This document shows, one piece after another, positions 7,424 through 16,403 of a DNA stretch of 64,000 nucleotides. How positions within the stretch are numbered: the stretch's first letter is position 1; every line of letters begins with the position of its first letter. This DNA comes from Salegentibacter salinarum (GTDB taxonomy: Bacteria; Bacteroidota; Bacteroidia; Flavobacteriales; Flavobacteriaceae): the NCBI RefSeq assembly GCF_900168115.1, contig NZ_FUZC01000001.1:124001-188000 (forward strand), read 5' to 3'. The notes below the pieces were generated by a model. The model saw only the letters and a list, made by a program, of their open reading frames with translations, made no database searches and was not told where the DNA came from. The position numbers were made by a program, and so were the translations under genes.

Positions 7424-8320
7424 TTAATACAGTTCTTGCTGCATTACTTGAAGCTCTTGCTCAGCTTCCTGAAGCGATCTTTGGTAATTGGGAAAGTGGG
7501 CTTTTAGGTAAGAAATGACCTTTTTTATCTTTGCGATTCTGGACGGCTTAAGTCTATTAACTGGCTTAAGATTCTCACTGTAGTATTTACGTATATTGGT
7601 TGAGCTTGCGCCGCTGGTAATGTTCGAGAAATGCTCCCAGTCTCCTTTTCCAGGAGTACCATTTATAAATTTATATTCCTTTGATTCTACGAAATAATGA
7701 GCAAGATAAGCAGTCTCCAATGCTGAGAGGTTTATATTATTCGACTTCCGGCTGTTAACGTTTTCATCTTGGATGGATTCATCATCTGTTTTTGGTCGCT
7801 TAGGTAGGAAGTTCCAGAAAGCGGTCTCTTTTAACTCGTCTGCAGTGTCGGGTAAAAGATAAATTTCATAATATTTTTCCCCAAGCTCTAAGCTGCCTCC
7901 TAAGTCCTTAAGTACTTTTGAAAATAAAAATTCCCTCGTTAGTTCACTGGACAAACGAAAGTTGTATTTATAAGGTTTTCTGTATAAATCATTAAAGAAA
8001 TTATAATATTCTTCGTGAAAACCTATTCTTTTGATGATCGTCAGTTCCTTTCTAATAAAATCAAACTCATCAGCATAAGGGTAGTTTTCCTCGAATGTTT
8101 TCAATCGAGAATTATAGAGACCCTTATAAGTTTTTAGCGCGCATCCGGCAAAATATTCTTTATTCTTTAAGTAGTAAGAATATTCATCTTGGAAAGAAAG
8201 ATTTATGAAATCGGTAACATCGATTATGTTATATCTTAATCTAAAATACTCTTCCCCTCTCTCAAGTATTTCCTTCTTGAACATTGATGTCTTGGGAAAA
8301 TATGTGTCATTGTATTTCAT
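7424..8320 (-). CDS. Hypothetical integrase-linked protein
   Basis: 298 residues, soluble, rich in aromatic and acidic residues in the N-terminal 170 and with a basic helical C-terminus. Its ATG overlaps the integrase stop by four bases, so it is translationally coupled to it. Bacteroidota elements often carry an uncharacterised gene of this size between integrase and excisionase. I see no catalytic motif and give no function. Confidence 0.65.
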   Translation of the reverse strand: MKYNDTYFPKTSMFKKEILERGEEYFRLRYNIIDVTDFINLSFQDEYSYYLKNKEYFAGCALKTYKGLYNSRLKTFEENYPYADEFDFIRKELTIIKRIGFHEEYYNFFNDLYRKPYKYNFRLSSELTREFLFSKVLKDLGGSLELGEKYYEIYLLPDTADELKETAFWNFLPKRPKTDDESIQDENVNSRKSNNINLSALETAYLAHYFVESKEYKFINGTPGKGDWEHFSNITSGASSTNIRKYYSENLKPVNRLKPSRIAKIKKVISYLKAHFPNYQRSLQEAEQELQVMQQELY

Positions 8321-9390
8321 ATCTCAATTTCTGGAAGGTTATTAATAGCCTCATCTTTAAGCCGCTCCACATGATTTAAATACTTTAAAGTGGTCTTTGT
8401 TGAAGCATGGCCCATCGCATCCGCTACGCTCTTTAAATTAGCTCCATTCATCAGCAACAAACAAGCGAAGCTGTGCCGGGCACAATAGAAAGTAATTTTC
8501 TTATCGATATCAGCCCGCTTCAGCCAGTGTTTCAGATTTTTATTAACAGCATTATGACTGATCTTGTTAATATCGAAAACATTCTCCTCCTTTTCCCCTG
8601 GCTCCCCTAAAAGACGAAGGGTTGCGGGGCTCAACTGATTGTTTATTGTGGATCCTGTTTTCTTCCTTTTTGTTACCAGTCGATCCTTTTTAATTTCACC
8701 CCACTTTAAATCATTGACCTCTGCTAATCCTAATCCAGTATAGCAACAAAACAAGAATGCTTTCTTTACTTCCGGGTTCCCGCAATGGGTTTTGGATAGT
8801 ATGCGCAATTCATCAATTTCAAGAATCTCTTTTCTCAGGTTGTCTTCCTTATTTGGATTCTTGAAAATAATGTCAATCGTCGGCATTTCAGAAAGCAAAC
8901 CTTTAATCTTAGCGCTTCTCAGTAGCTTTTTAAATCGAGTGAAGTAATTGTGCGGTGTTTCTCCTGATAGATCCTCAGAAGCAAGAAGAAAGTCTCTGTA
9001 ACGCTCCATGAGTTCCGGTGTGATATCAGAAACGTATAAGCTTCTAGCATCAATCATTTTCTTAAACATCTTGACGGCCGCCTGTACTATCCTATGGTCG
9101 CGTTTGGTGTATTTATCTAGAAAATCATTTGAGAAATCCTCAAAACTGACCTCTCTCAAATATTCCGGGGTATAACTGGTACCCTTGCTGATCAGTTTTA
9201 TTTGTTCCTGGGCAGCTCTCTCTTCAGCAATGCGGGTTTTTTCCCTTCGATTTAATGGGGTATCTTTCTTCGGACCTTTGGTAATAACTTTAATCCCAAG
9301 AAATTTATAGGTTCGTTTCCCGTTCTGGTAAATATCCAGATAGAAACTTTTACCATTCTTTATTTTCTTCTCTCTGAGTTGGACTGACAT
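8317..9390 (-). CDS. Tyrosine recombinase (integrase) of the island
   Basis: 357 residues. The N-terminus is an arm-binding-like domain (KSFYLDIYQNGKRTYKFLGI), about 85-190 is the SAM-like core-binding domain, and about 195-350 is the catalytic domain. Visible catalytic elements are the box II stretch YCARHSFACLLL and the C-terminal GHASTKTTLKYLNH with the nucleophilic Tyr. The box I position reads CYTGLGLAEV and lacks the usual Arg, as reported for some Bacteroidota integrases such as IntDOT. Its 5' end faces the attachment-like tract at 9537-9668, the expected layout for an integrase next to its att site. Confidence 0.9.
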   Translation of the reverse strand: MSVQLREKKIKNGKSFYLDIYQNGKRTYKFLGIKVITKGPKKDTPLNRREKTRIAEERAAQEQIKLISKGTSYTPEYLREVSFEDFSNDFLDKYTKRDHRIVQAAVKMFKKMIDARSLYVSDITPELMERYRDFLLASEDLSGETPHNYFTRFKKLLRSAKIKGLLSEMPTIDIIFKNPNKEDNLRKEILEIDELRILSKTHCGNPEVKKAFLFCCYTGLGLAEVNDLKWGEIKKDRLVTKRKKTGSTINNQLSPATLRLLGEPGEKEENVFDINKISHNAVNKNLKHWLKRADIDKKITFYCARHSFACLLLMNGANLKSVADAMGHASTKTTLKYLNHVERLKDEAINNLPEIEI

Positions 9391-9536
9391 TGCTTATAGT
9401 AACAAACGAGTAACAAAGATAATACAAAAAAAGGAAAGTAAGAGAAAACAACCTAATCTAATTAAGCCCTAAACCGTTGATATACTTACTCTTTAATTAC
9501 ATTTTGTTTTCCTTTGTTTTCTTGGTTCAGTTCCCG

Positions 9537-9668
9537 CCTCGAGTACTTTTTAAGTACTTCAAATAACACCAAAACTCCGTAAAACTCACTGTTTACGGGG
9601 TTTTTCTTTCTACAATATCAAATAATATCATTTAATTACATCTAAAAGGTGTCTAATTCGGTAACACT
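9537..9668. repeat. Attachment-like tract, copy 1
   Basis: The stretch from CCTCGAGTA through AAATAACACCAAAAC, a terminator hairpin and CAAATAATATCATTTAA to TTCGGTAAC recurs, diverged, at 57537-57663 in the same orientation. The bases just before it (GGTTCAGTTCCCGCCTC) resemble a tRNA 3' end. It lies between two divergently oriented integrase genes, one intact and one broken, which is what an att site used by two insertions would look like. Confidence 0.6.
9577..9607 (+). terminator. Terminator within the attachment-like tract
   Basis: CCGTAAA (9577-9583) pairs with TTTACGG (9592-9598) and is followed by GGTTTTTC. Together with the tRNA-like bases upstream it looks like the leftover terminator of a tRNA gene. 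Confidence 0.65.
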
Positions 9669-9785
9669 TAAAGAATGAAAATAAGTGCGCCCGAATTACA
9701 TACAAAGGCCTATTAAATAAGTGTTTACGGCTTTGGTAATATATTTATTTCAGCTAAATTTATTTCAATTTAAAAGCTAAAAAGG

Positions 9786-10998
9786 ATGCAAGATTTAATG
9801 TCAGTATTGTTTTATGTAAGAAAGAGTAAGGATAAAAATGCTACTCACACCACAGTTACCTTAGAATCACTTACGAAGGAAAACGAGCTGAAGCCCGTAC
9901 AATGCGAAAAGTTTTTCTTTCAAAATGGAATGCGAAAGCTAACAAAATAAATGGTTCTTCAGCTGAGGCTAAGCAAGTAAATAGAAATCTTGATATTATA
10001 AAGAATAAGGTGTATGAGGTTTATCAGAGATTAAGAGAAAATGATAACGAGATAACAGCAGTAAAAATTAAAGACGAGTTTTTTGGGAAAAACATAGATG
10101 ACCATAAAATTCTAAAAATTTTGAAGATCATAATTCAAGAATGCAAAAACTGGCTGGAAAAGATTATTCCTTTAGAACACTGCAGCGCTACAATACAACC
10201 AAAAAGCACCTAAATGATATTATTTCATCGAATTATAAATCAGATGATTTTCGGGTAAAAGATATTGACTCTAAGTTCATTAATAGTTTTATTTACTATC
10301 TCAAAACTGAACTCAACCTCGCTCACAATTCAGCTTTAAAATATTTAGCCTATTAAAAAAAATTGATAGGATTGCTGTAGCCAATGGTTGGCTGGAGAAG
10401 GATCCATTTTATAATTTAAAACTAAAACGCAAGGTAATTGACCGGGAATTTTTGTCTAAAGAAGAAATCATTAGAATAATGGGAAAAAGCTTCACTATCC
10501 CCAGAATGGAACAAGTGAGAGATGCTTTTCTATTCTCGTATTATACTGGATGTGCTTATTCTGATATTGCCAAGCTCACTTCTCAGAATATTATTAAAGG
10601 AATTGAGGGCTCACAATGGTTAAAGTATAAGAGAACAAAAACCTAATCACTTAGTAGCATTCCTGTTGACAATTCTGGAAGAGCTTATTAAAAAGTATAA
10701 AAACTTCGAAAACCCTAAAAGCACCTTGTTACCGGTGTTATCAAATCAAAAAACCATAGTTATTTTAAAGAAATTGCCGATGTATGCGAGATTAGAAAGA
10801 AACTAACATTGCATGTTGCCAGACATACATTTGCCACCACTGTTACCCTTTTAAATGGTGTTCCTATTGAAAGTGTTAGTAAAATGCTTGGGCATAGATC
10901 AATAAAAATCACTCAACATTACTCAAAAATTTTAGATGAAAATTGAGCGAGGATATGAATAATTTGAGAAGCAGTATGGCTGCTGACGGCAACAAATA
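9786..10998 (+). pseudogene. Tyrosine recombinase pseudogene
   Basis: Fragments in different frames add up to one integrase of about 400 residues. They are an N-terminal strand VLFYVRKSKDKN, then RITYEGKRAEARTMRKVFLS after a frameshift near 9885, a SAM-like core domain (10141-10356), a catalytic domain start FLFSYYTGCAYSDIAKL (10450-10640) and the end HVARHTFATTVTLLNG, MLGHRSIKITQHYSKIL. At least five frame changes or stops separate them. The HxxR box and the Tyr are still readable, so decay is recent in evolutionary terms. It reads away from the attachment-like tract at 9.6 kb and marks a second, dead element. Confidence 0.85.
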
Positions 10999-11874
10999 AA
11001 ACTTATTGAAAATCGAGAAATGCGGGAAAAAATTTATTTCTGAGATTCTATGCGACTGCAGAATAAGGTCGTATTTAAAATCATTTACTTTTTTCATCTG
11101 GAGCATTTTTCTTTTATTTTTCAGTATTAAGACGACTGTAGCTCAGGATAAATAAGAAGTCATGTCATTTTCATTTACTTCTTCCAGCGCCATTACCTTT
11201 TGATGATCTTAATCTTCAGGCTTTGAAATTAAAGAGGAGTTATAAATAGCGCAGCGGTTTATGCACTCCGGTTAATTTAAAAGCTTGTTCCTTGGCAGCA
11301 AAAGGTAAGATGTGGTAAGAAGCATTTAAAGAAGTTCTGAAATCCTGATCGGTGAGTTTAGTGACTATCAAGCGGACTTGAGGCAAAAAGCTTATCCTAT
11401 CATTTTATCTACCACTTGTACTTCATAGCTTTTGGGCTCGTGTCCAAGACAATTGTAATGAACCTCTTTTTCTGCAATGGAACTTTTGTGAAGTGGAAGG
11501 AAGTGGTGAAAGGTTTGCAGAATTATTCTCCAATACAGAAACATTATTAATATGTAGACTCAAAATTATCTAATTGTCACCGCTCTATTATGAGAGTTAA
11601 TGCAAGTATTCAAGTTTTCATTCGGTTTGTCGTGAAACTCTTTAAACTTTCTTTAAGGCGAAATGAAAAGGATTCTGTTCAGCAATCCGGGAAATGAAAA
11701 ATCTTTCAGTATTTGCCCTTTAAAATTTCCTTTTCCGGAGCTACGCCATATCATTTTATGACGCAATAACATCCGTACATATAAGATAATTCAAAATTGA
11801 TTAATCAACTTAATTGACCTTTTAAACAAAGAAGATTAGGTCTTTTAAACAAAGTTATGCGATTAGATGCGGAT
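10999..11874. other. Decayed intergenic region
   Basis: About 880 bases without an intact gene. On the minus strand around 11240-11400 the translation RLIVTKLTDQDFRTSLNASY and the bases after it look protein-like but are cut by stops, so this is probably a gene remnant I cannot name. A near-exact direct repeat of cttttaaacaaag lies at about 11818-11853, just before the SDR promoter. Confidence 0.4.
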
Positions 11875-11882
11875 TAGATTTG
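11875..11882 (+). promoter_or_regulatory. Candidate -7 element for the SDR gene
   Basis: TAGATTTG matches the Bacteroidota -7 consensus TAnnTTTG and lies 22 bases before the ATG at 11905. A clear -33 TTG box is not seen at the usual distance. The cttttaaacaaag direct repeat immediately upstream could be a regulator site. Confidence 0.4.
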
Positions 11883-11904
11883 TATTAAACAAAAAATCAG
11901 TAAA

Positions 11905-12900
11905 ATGAAAAAAGACAATTATCGAGGCGCAATACAAAAACCAGTTGGATCTGGTTTTAATAAATCATCAAGAGCAAGTGATGTCATTAAGGATATCGAC
12001 CTTACAGGAAAAATTGCTATCGTAACTGGCGGTAACACCGGTATCGGATTGGAAACTACAAAAATACTGGCATCTGCAGGGACAAAGGTGATTGTTCCTG
12101 CCAGAGACGTTGACAAAGCAAAGAAAAACCTGGCAGGAGTTTTAAATGTGGAAATAGAAAAAATGGATTTGATGGAACCTGACTCTATCGACGCATTTGC
12201 TGAAAAGTTTCTCGCAACTGGCAGATCTCTTCATTTGCTCGTTAATAATGCCGGCATTATGTGGGTGCCTTTACGCAGAGACAACCGGGGATTTGAGTCT
12301 CAATTGGCTACAAACTATCTAGCACAGTTCCATCTCACCGCGAAATTATGGCCTGCACTCAAAAAAGCCCATGGAGCAAGAGTTATCAATTTATCTTCTC
12401 AGGGACATCAATTTGCTCCCTTCTGTTTCGAGGATCCTAATTTTACGCAACGCGAATATGAAACATTACAGGCATATGGACAGTCAAAAACTGCCACTAA
12501 CCTGTTTTCAGTTGAATTGGACAAGCGAGGAAAAAAAACTAATGTTAGGAGTTTTTCGGTACATCCTGGATCTATTGCGGGAACCGAACTAGGCCGGGAA
12601 GCTTCTTTAGAATTATTTCAGAAAATGGGTTTTTGTGATGATCAGGGCAATATCCTGCCAGAAGTTGCGGCAAATTTAAAAACCATAGCTCAGGGCGCCG
12701 CCACTACTGTTTGGTGTGCCACTAGTCCAATGCTTGAGTTTTTGGGTGGAGTTTATTGTGAAGACGTGGACATAGCTAACCTGGCTGTTGATTCCTCCCC
12801 TTCAGGTGGTGTAAAGCCGTATTCATTAGACAAAGCTAATGCAAGACAATTATGGACCTTAAGTGAGAAAATGACCGGAATTTCTTTTGATGCGAATTGA
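11905..12900 (+). CDS. Short-chain dehydrogenase/reductase (NAD(P)-dependent)
   Basis: 331 residues, longer than a classical SDR (about 250), with an N-terminal 30-residue extension. The Rossmann motif TGGNTGIG sits near residue 40, NNAG near 115, the catalytic Ser in the INLSSQGH strand and the catalytic pair Y191-x-x-x-K195 in YGQSK. The length and the motif order resemble retinol-dehydrogenase/WW-oxidoreductase-like SDRs that act on small alcohols or carbonyls. Substrate cannot be read from the sequence. It is a cytoplasmic single gene followed at a distance by an AraC regulator on the same strand, which may control it. Confidence 0.88.
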   Translation: MKKDNYRGAIQKPVGSGFNKSSRASDVIKDIDLTGKIAIVTGGNTGIGLETTKILASAGTKVIVPARDVDKAKKNLAGVLNVEIEKMDLMEPDSIDAFAEKFLATGRSLHLLVNNAGIMWVPLRRDNRGFESQLATNYLAQFHLTAKLWPALKKAHGARVINLSSQGHQFAPFCFEDPNFTQREYETLQAYGQSKTATNLFSVELDKRGKKTNVRSFSVHPGSIAGTELGREASLELFQKMGFCDDQGNILPEVAANLKTIAQGAATTVWCATSPMLEFLGGVYCEDVDIANLAVDSSPSGGVKPYSLDKANARQLWTLSEKMTGISFDAN

Positions 12901-13024
12901 ATGTTTAAGGGTCAATAACCAGTTGAGGACATTATTCGCTTATTCGCATAGAGATGTTTTTGCGGTGCTATTTTTTTCGATGGTGTGCCGGGGATTATAA
13001 TTACATTCCCTGGTATTAATAAAT

Positions 13025-13057
13025 CCTCTCCTCCTACCACTATTATAGAAGGAGAGG
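13025..13057 (+). terminator. Hairpin downstream of the SDR gene
   Basis: CCTCTCCT (13025-13032) pairs with AGGAGAGG (13050-13057). No clean T run follows, so termination is only probable. The rest of 12901-13200 shows nothing else I can name. Confidence 0.4.
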
Positions 13058-13200
13058 GATACTTTAAAAGTATAGCAGGAATGTTATTATGAAATTTGTT
13101 TGCAGGTTATCCCTTTTGAAATAACTATATTTAGAATGGTCAAAGCATAAGTTCTTAAAAATATCTCGTCAATTTTATATTTCTTCAATCGTATTGAAAA

Positions 13201-14070
13201 ATGGAACACACATCAAAATATCTGACGCCTGAGATAAAGCTTTCGTGCTATGAGGATAGTTTTTTTAAATCTGATATAGTCTTTGATCAGCATATGCTCA
13301 TATGGTTTATTTCGGGAGAGACAAAAATCATTCAGGCCGATGCAACCCATCATTTCAAAACCGGAGATATTTTTCTGATTCCAAGAAATATTCCGGCCAC
13401 CATAATTAACTACCCCAAAGATGGTTTACCTCATAAAACAGTGGTTATGCTTCTTACCACTAAGATATTGAGAAGTTTTTATGCCGGCACAACATCTAAG
13501 CACCACGCGATATCTGATCCAAAAATCCGAAGCTTCTCCAATCATCCTTTACTGGAAAGCTGCCTTGCTTCCTTAATACCCTACTTTGAAATGAAAGAGC
13601 CGTTTCCTGTGAATTTGGCATCTCTCAAAATTGTGGAAGCTATTAGCATTCTTCGTGCTATTGATAATAAAATTGACCGTGTATTAGATAATTTTGATGA
13701 TCCCCATAAAGTAGAGTTAATCAGTTTTATGGAAAAAAATTACATGTTTAATATGCCTATACATAAATATGCGTATTTAACCGGAAGAAGTTTAACCACC
13801 TTCAAAAGGGACTTTAAGAAAACATTTGATACTACACCGCGACGCTGGCTTACCCGAAAGCGATTGGAATTAGCACATTACCAGCTTACACAAAAAAAGA
13901 GAAAACCGGTAGAGGTATGTTATGAAAGTGGTTTTGAGAACCTTTCACACTTTTCCTTCGCCTTTAAAAAACATTTTGGATATTCTCCTAAAAATCTGAT
14001 GCAGGAAAACCTTTTACCATCTAATGCTCCTGCAAATAGTTTGATGACCGGGAATAAAAATGCACCGTAA
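13201..14070 (+). CDS. AraC-family transcriptional regulator
   Basis: 289 residues. The N-terminal about 150 residues form a cupin-like sensor (FKTGDIFLIPRNIPATI). The C-terminal about 175-270 is the double helix-turn-helix: MPIHKYAYLTGRSLTTFKRD is the first and RKPVEVCYESGFENLSHFSF the second, with the family signature KKHFGYSPK. It overlaps or nearly touches the membrane cyclase gene that follows, so the two are likely co-transcribed. The effector is unknown; the neighbouring SDR gene is the nearest candidate target. Confidence 0.92.
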   Translation: MEHTSKYLTPEIKLSCYEDSFFKSDIVFDQHMLIWFISGETKIIQADATHHFKTGDIFLIPRNIPATIINYPKDGLPHKTVVMLLTTKILRSFYAGTTSKHHAISDPKIRSFSNHPLLESCLASLIPYFEMKEPFPVNLASLKIVEAISILRAIDNKIDRVLDNFDDPHKVELISFMEKNYMFNMPIHKYAYLTGRSLTTFKRDFKKTFDTTPRRWLTRKRLELAHYQLTQKKRKPVEVCYESGFENLSHFSFAFKKHFGYSPKNLMQENLLPSNAPANSLMTGNKNAP

Positions 14071-15241
14071 AGTTACCGTCCATATCATCAGGATTGACAA
14101 GATATTTTTCCGAAAAATGCCAAAATTCGAATATACCACATTAGCCCAGCGCTACACCGCAAGATTTCCACTATTAACTTATGTGGGTACTCAGGTTAAT
14201 TTTTGGATCATGGCTAATGTACTTTTGGTCATAATCTTGAACTTACAGCAGCGAATTATTGACCAGTCGCTCAATACATCTATTGCTGTAAAATTCGAAT
14301 CGATCCTGCTTATAGCTATAATCTCTGGAATTTTTTATGGGATAAGTCTGGGGTTGAGTGGTTATTATCTAGATAGAAGCTCTTTCGGGAAGTTACCGCT
14401 GGGTGAAATAATAGTATTTAAAGCAGGTGGATCATTGATACTACTTACAATACTTTTATGGCTCTTACAAATTCTACTTTTCAATTCATCTACGGCTTCC
14501 TTATTTTACATACCGGGCCTTATATTCAATGAAGGATCATGGAGATACTTAATATATCTACTGCTTATCTATTATTTTTTTATGACTCTAATTATCAGTT
14601 TCATTAATCAGGTAAACAGGAAATATGGCCCGGGGGTACTTGTTCCATTGCTCTTAGGAAGGTATAGAAATCCAAGGGAGGAAGAGCGGATTTTTATGTT
14701 TATGGATTTAAAATCATCAACCACCACGGCGGAAAGATTAGGTCATCTAAGATATAGCGCATTCATCAGAGATTGTTATGGAGATATTAATGAAATTTTA
14801 TTCCCCTTTCGTGCACAGGTTTACCAGTACGTCGGTGATGAAATTGTAGTGATGTGGCCAGCCAGTGAAGGTTTAAAAAACCACTTCTGTATCAGGTTTT
14901 ACTTTGCCTGTCAAGATAAGTTTCGGGATAGGAGAACATATTACACGAAAACCTATGGATTTATTCCCGAGTTTAAAGCTGGCTTGCATATGGGAAAAGT
15001 AACAGCAGTGGAAATAGGAGAAATAAAAAAGGACATTGCTTACCATGGAGACACCTTAAATACCGCTGCCCGAATACAGGGTGTATGTAATGAATACAAC
15101 AAAGATTTCATTGTTTCCGATTGCCTAATAGAAAGAGTTGGAGAAAATAGGAGAATGACGACTGAGGATCTTGGAATGATTTTACTCAGAGGTAAGACAG
15201 AAAAGGTGAGAATTCTAAGTGTTGGTTGGTGTGTTTCCTAG
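14060..15241 (+). CDS. Membrane-bound class III adenylate/guanylate cyclase
   Basis: 393 residues from ATG 14060, which overlaps the AraC gene by 11 bases; an alternative ATG at 14117 (MPKFEYTTLAQRY) leaves a 46-base gap. Four hydrophobic segments (about 50-72, 85-105, 120-140, 155-180) precede the catalytic domain at about 210-390. The metal-binding Asp pair is visible, D216 in FMDLKSST and D260 in VGDEIVVMW, at the normal 44-residue distance. The later DTLNTAARIQ motif supports a nucleotide cyclase. Whether it makes cAMP or cGMP cannot be told. Coupling to an AraC gene suggests a dedicated signal route. Confidence 0.85.
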   Translation: MHRKVTVHIIRIDKIFFRKMPKFEYTTLAQRYTARFPLLTYVGTQVNFWIMANVLLVIILNLQQRIIDQSLNTSIAVKFESILLIAIISGIFYGISLGLSGYYLDRSSFGKLPLGEIIVFKAGGSLILLTILLWLLQILLFNSSTASLFYIPGLIFNEGSWRYLIYLLLIYYFFMTLIISFINQVNRKYGPGVLVPLLLGRYRNPREEERIFMFMDLKSSTTTAERLGHLRYSAFIRDCYGDINEILFPFRAQVYQYVGDEIVVMWPASEGLKNHFCIRFYFACQDKFRDRRTYYTKTYGFIPEFKAGLHMGKVTAVEIGEIKKDIAYHGDTLNTAARIQGVCNEYNKDFIVSDCLIERVGENRRMTTEDLGMILLRGKTEKVRILSVGWCVS

Positions 15242-15264
15242 TGAAGAAATTTAAATGGTTTCTT

Positions 15265-15322
15265 TACGTAGGGGAGTGTTAGCTCAACTCTGTCTAGACT
15301 TGAGATTACACTCTCTTACGTA
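15265..15322. repeat. 58-bp three-step dyad after the cyclase gene
   Basis: TACGTA/TACGTA (15265/15317), AGTGT/ACACT (15275/15308) and CTCAA/TTGAG (15283/15300) pair about one axis with equal-length unpaired spacers of four and three bases on each side. No T tract follows directly. It lies 23 bases after the cyclase stop and could end or stabilise that transcript, or bind a protein. Confidence 0.6.
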
Positions 15323-15389
15323 GTGCGCTAAGGGACTCTATGGGTTTATTATTCTGATTTTGGTTATTTCGAGGGTTCCTTCTCAGACT

Positions 15390-16091
15390 TTAATTTATTA
15401 CTATATACCCATTTACAGTATTCAAACGCATAGAATTTTGAGCGTTTTCATTTTTTAATGATATCTCCTGCCCTATAAACTTCTCTTTACGAACAACTGC
15501 TAATTCTGGTGTAGTTTGAATTTTACCAACTACAGTTTTAGCAACCATAGAAGAGTCATTTCCTGGCAATTCAATCCTGCCATTCACAGTGTCTAAATTT
15601 AAATTACCATCAAACTCTTCAATTTGAATATTTCCGCTTACTAAATCTACACTGATTTCCCCGTTTACATAATCAGAACTAATATCACCGGTAATACTGG
15701 ATATGTTAAGTTTTACATCTTTTGGAACCATTAATTGATAATTGAATTGGTGATCTAAACCCTGGGAGTAGATAACTCCTATATCCGGTAAATCATGATC
15801 ATCCTGGTATGCTTTAAAAACATCTTTAGAATTAGAAGTTATGAATAACGTATGATTATCATCTTTAAATTTAATATCAAAGAGCTCGGTGTATTTGGGA
15901 TCCTGGGTTTTAATAACAGCTTTAACCTGAATTGTAGGTTGATCCCATGTTGTAATTTCAATAGAAGATGCGAAATCTAAATCAACATCTATAATCTGAT
16001 TACTAAATGGCGCTTCTTTTTCAATATTTTTCTGTGCCTGCATATTAAAAGAAGTAAAAGCGATGAGGATAATAAATAGTACCTTTTTCAT
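15390..16091 (-). CDS. DUF4097-like secreted beta-helix protein (putative adhesin)
   Basis: 233 residues with a Sec signal peptide (MKKVLFIILIAFTSFNMQAQ). The mature part is a repetitive beta-solenoid: INISSITGDISSDYVNGEI, then VDLVSGNIQIEEFDGN and LDTVNGRIELPGN, the alternation of (V/L)(S/N)G units characteristic of DUF4097/putative auto-transporter adhesin domains. No other domain is present. It is probably periplasmic or surface exposed. It is a single leftward gene convergent with the cyclase gene. Function unknown. Confidence 0.7.
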   Translation of the reverse strand: MKKVLFIILIAFTSFNMQAQKNIEKEAPFSNQIIDVDLDFASSIEITTWDQPTIQVKAVIKTQDPKYTELFDIKFKDDNHTLFITSNSKDVFKAYQDDHDLPDIGVIYSQGLDHQFNYQLMVPKDVKLNISSITGDISSDYVNGEISVDLVSGNIQIEEFDGNLNLDTVNGRIELPGNDSSMVAKTVVGKIQTTPELAVVRKEKFIGQEISLKNENAQNSMRLNTVNGYIVIN

Positions 16092-16403
16092 TGTTGTAAA
16101 TTTTGATTGACTTTATTGCAGGTGTTTTACCTGTTTACTTAAAGGACGACAACGAAATTTTAAAGTTGCAAAAAACATATTTTAAATAGCCCATATAAGT
16201 ATTACAACGCAAAAGGGAAAAGAAATTTCCGTGAAAAAAACACCGGTATTACTGGGCTGAAAAAATTTTTCCGTAAAAAAAAATTAAAAAAATTCTCAAA
16301 GGTTTTATAATTATCACTCATTTAAACGCAATTAGCTTTAAAGTTTATGAGAATGACTAACCAACACAGCGCAGGGTGTCATCCTATCGCTTTCCATACT
16401 CCT
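16092..16403. other. Intergenic region between the DUF5695-like and DUF4097-like genes
   Basis: 312 AT-rich bases. They contain the likely promoter of the leftward DUF4097-like gene and a short dyad CAGGT/ACCTG (16119-16133). I see no coding frame and no clear terminator for the DUF5695-like gene. Confidence 0.4.

Noticed and set aside
9786-10998. Several small rightward genes
   Set aside because: Each is a fragment of the same tyrosine recombinase in shifted frames; annotated as one pseudogene.
10909-11106. 65-codon leftward frame over the integrase 3' end
   Set aside because: It is antisense to readable integrase sequence and has random composition.
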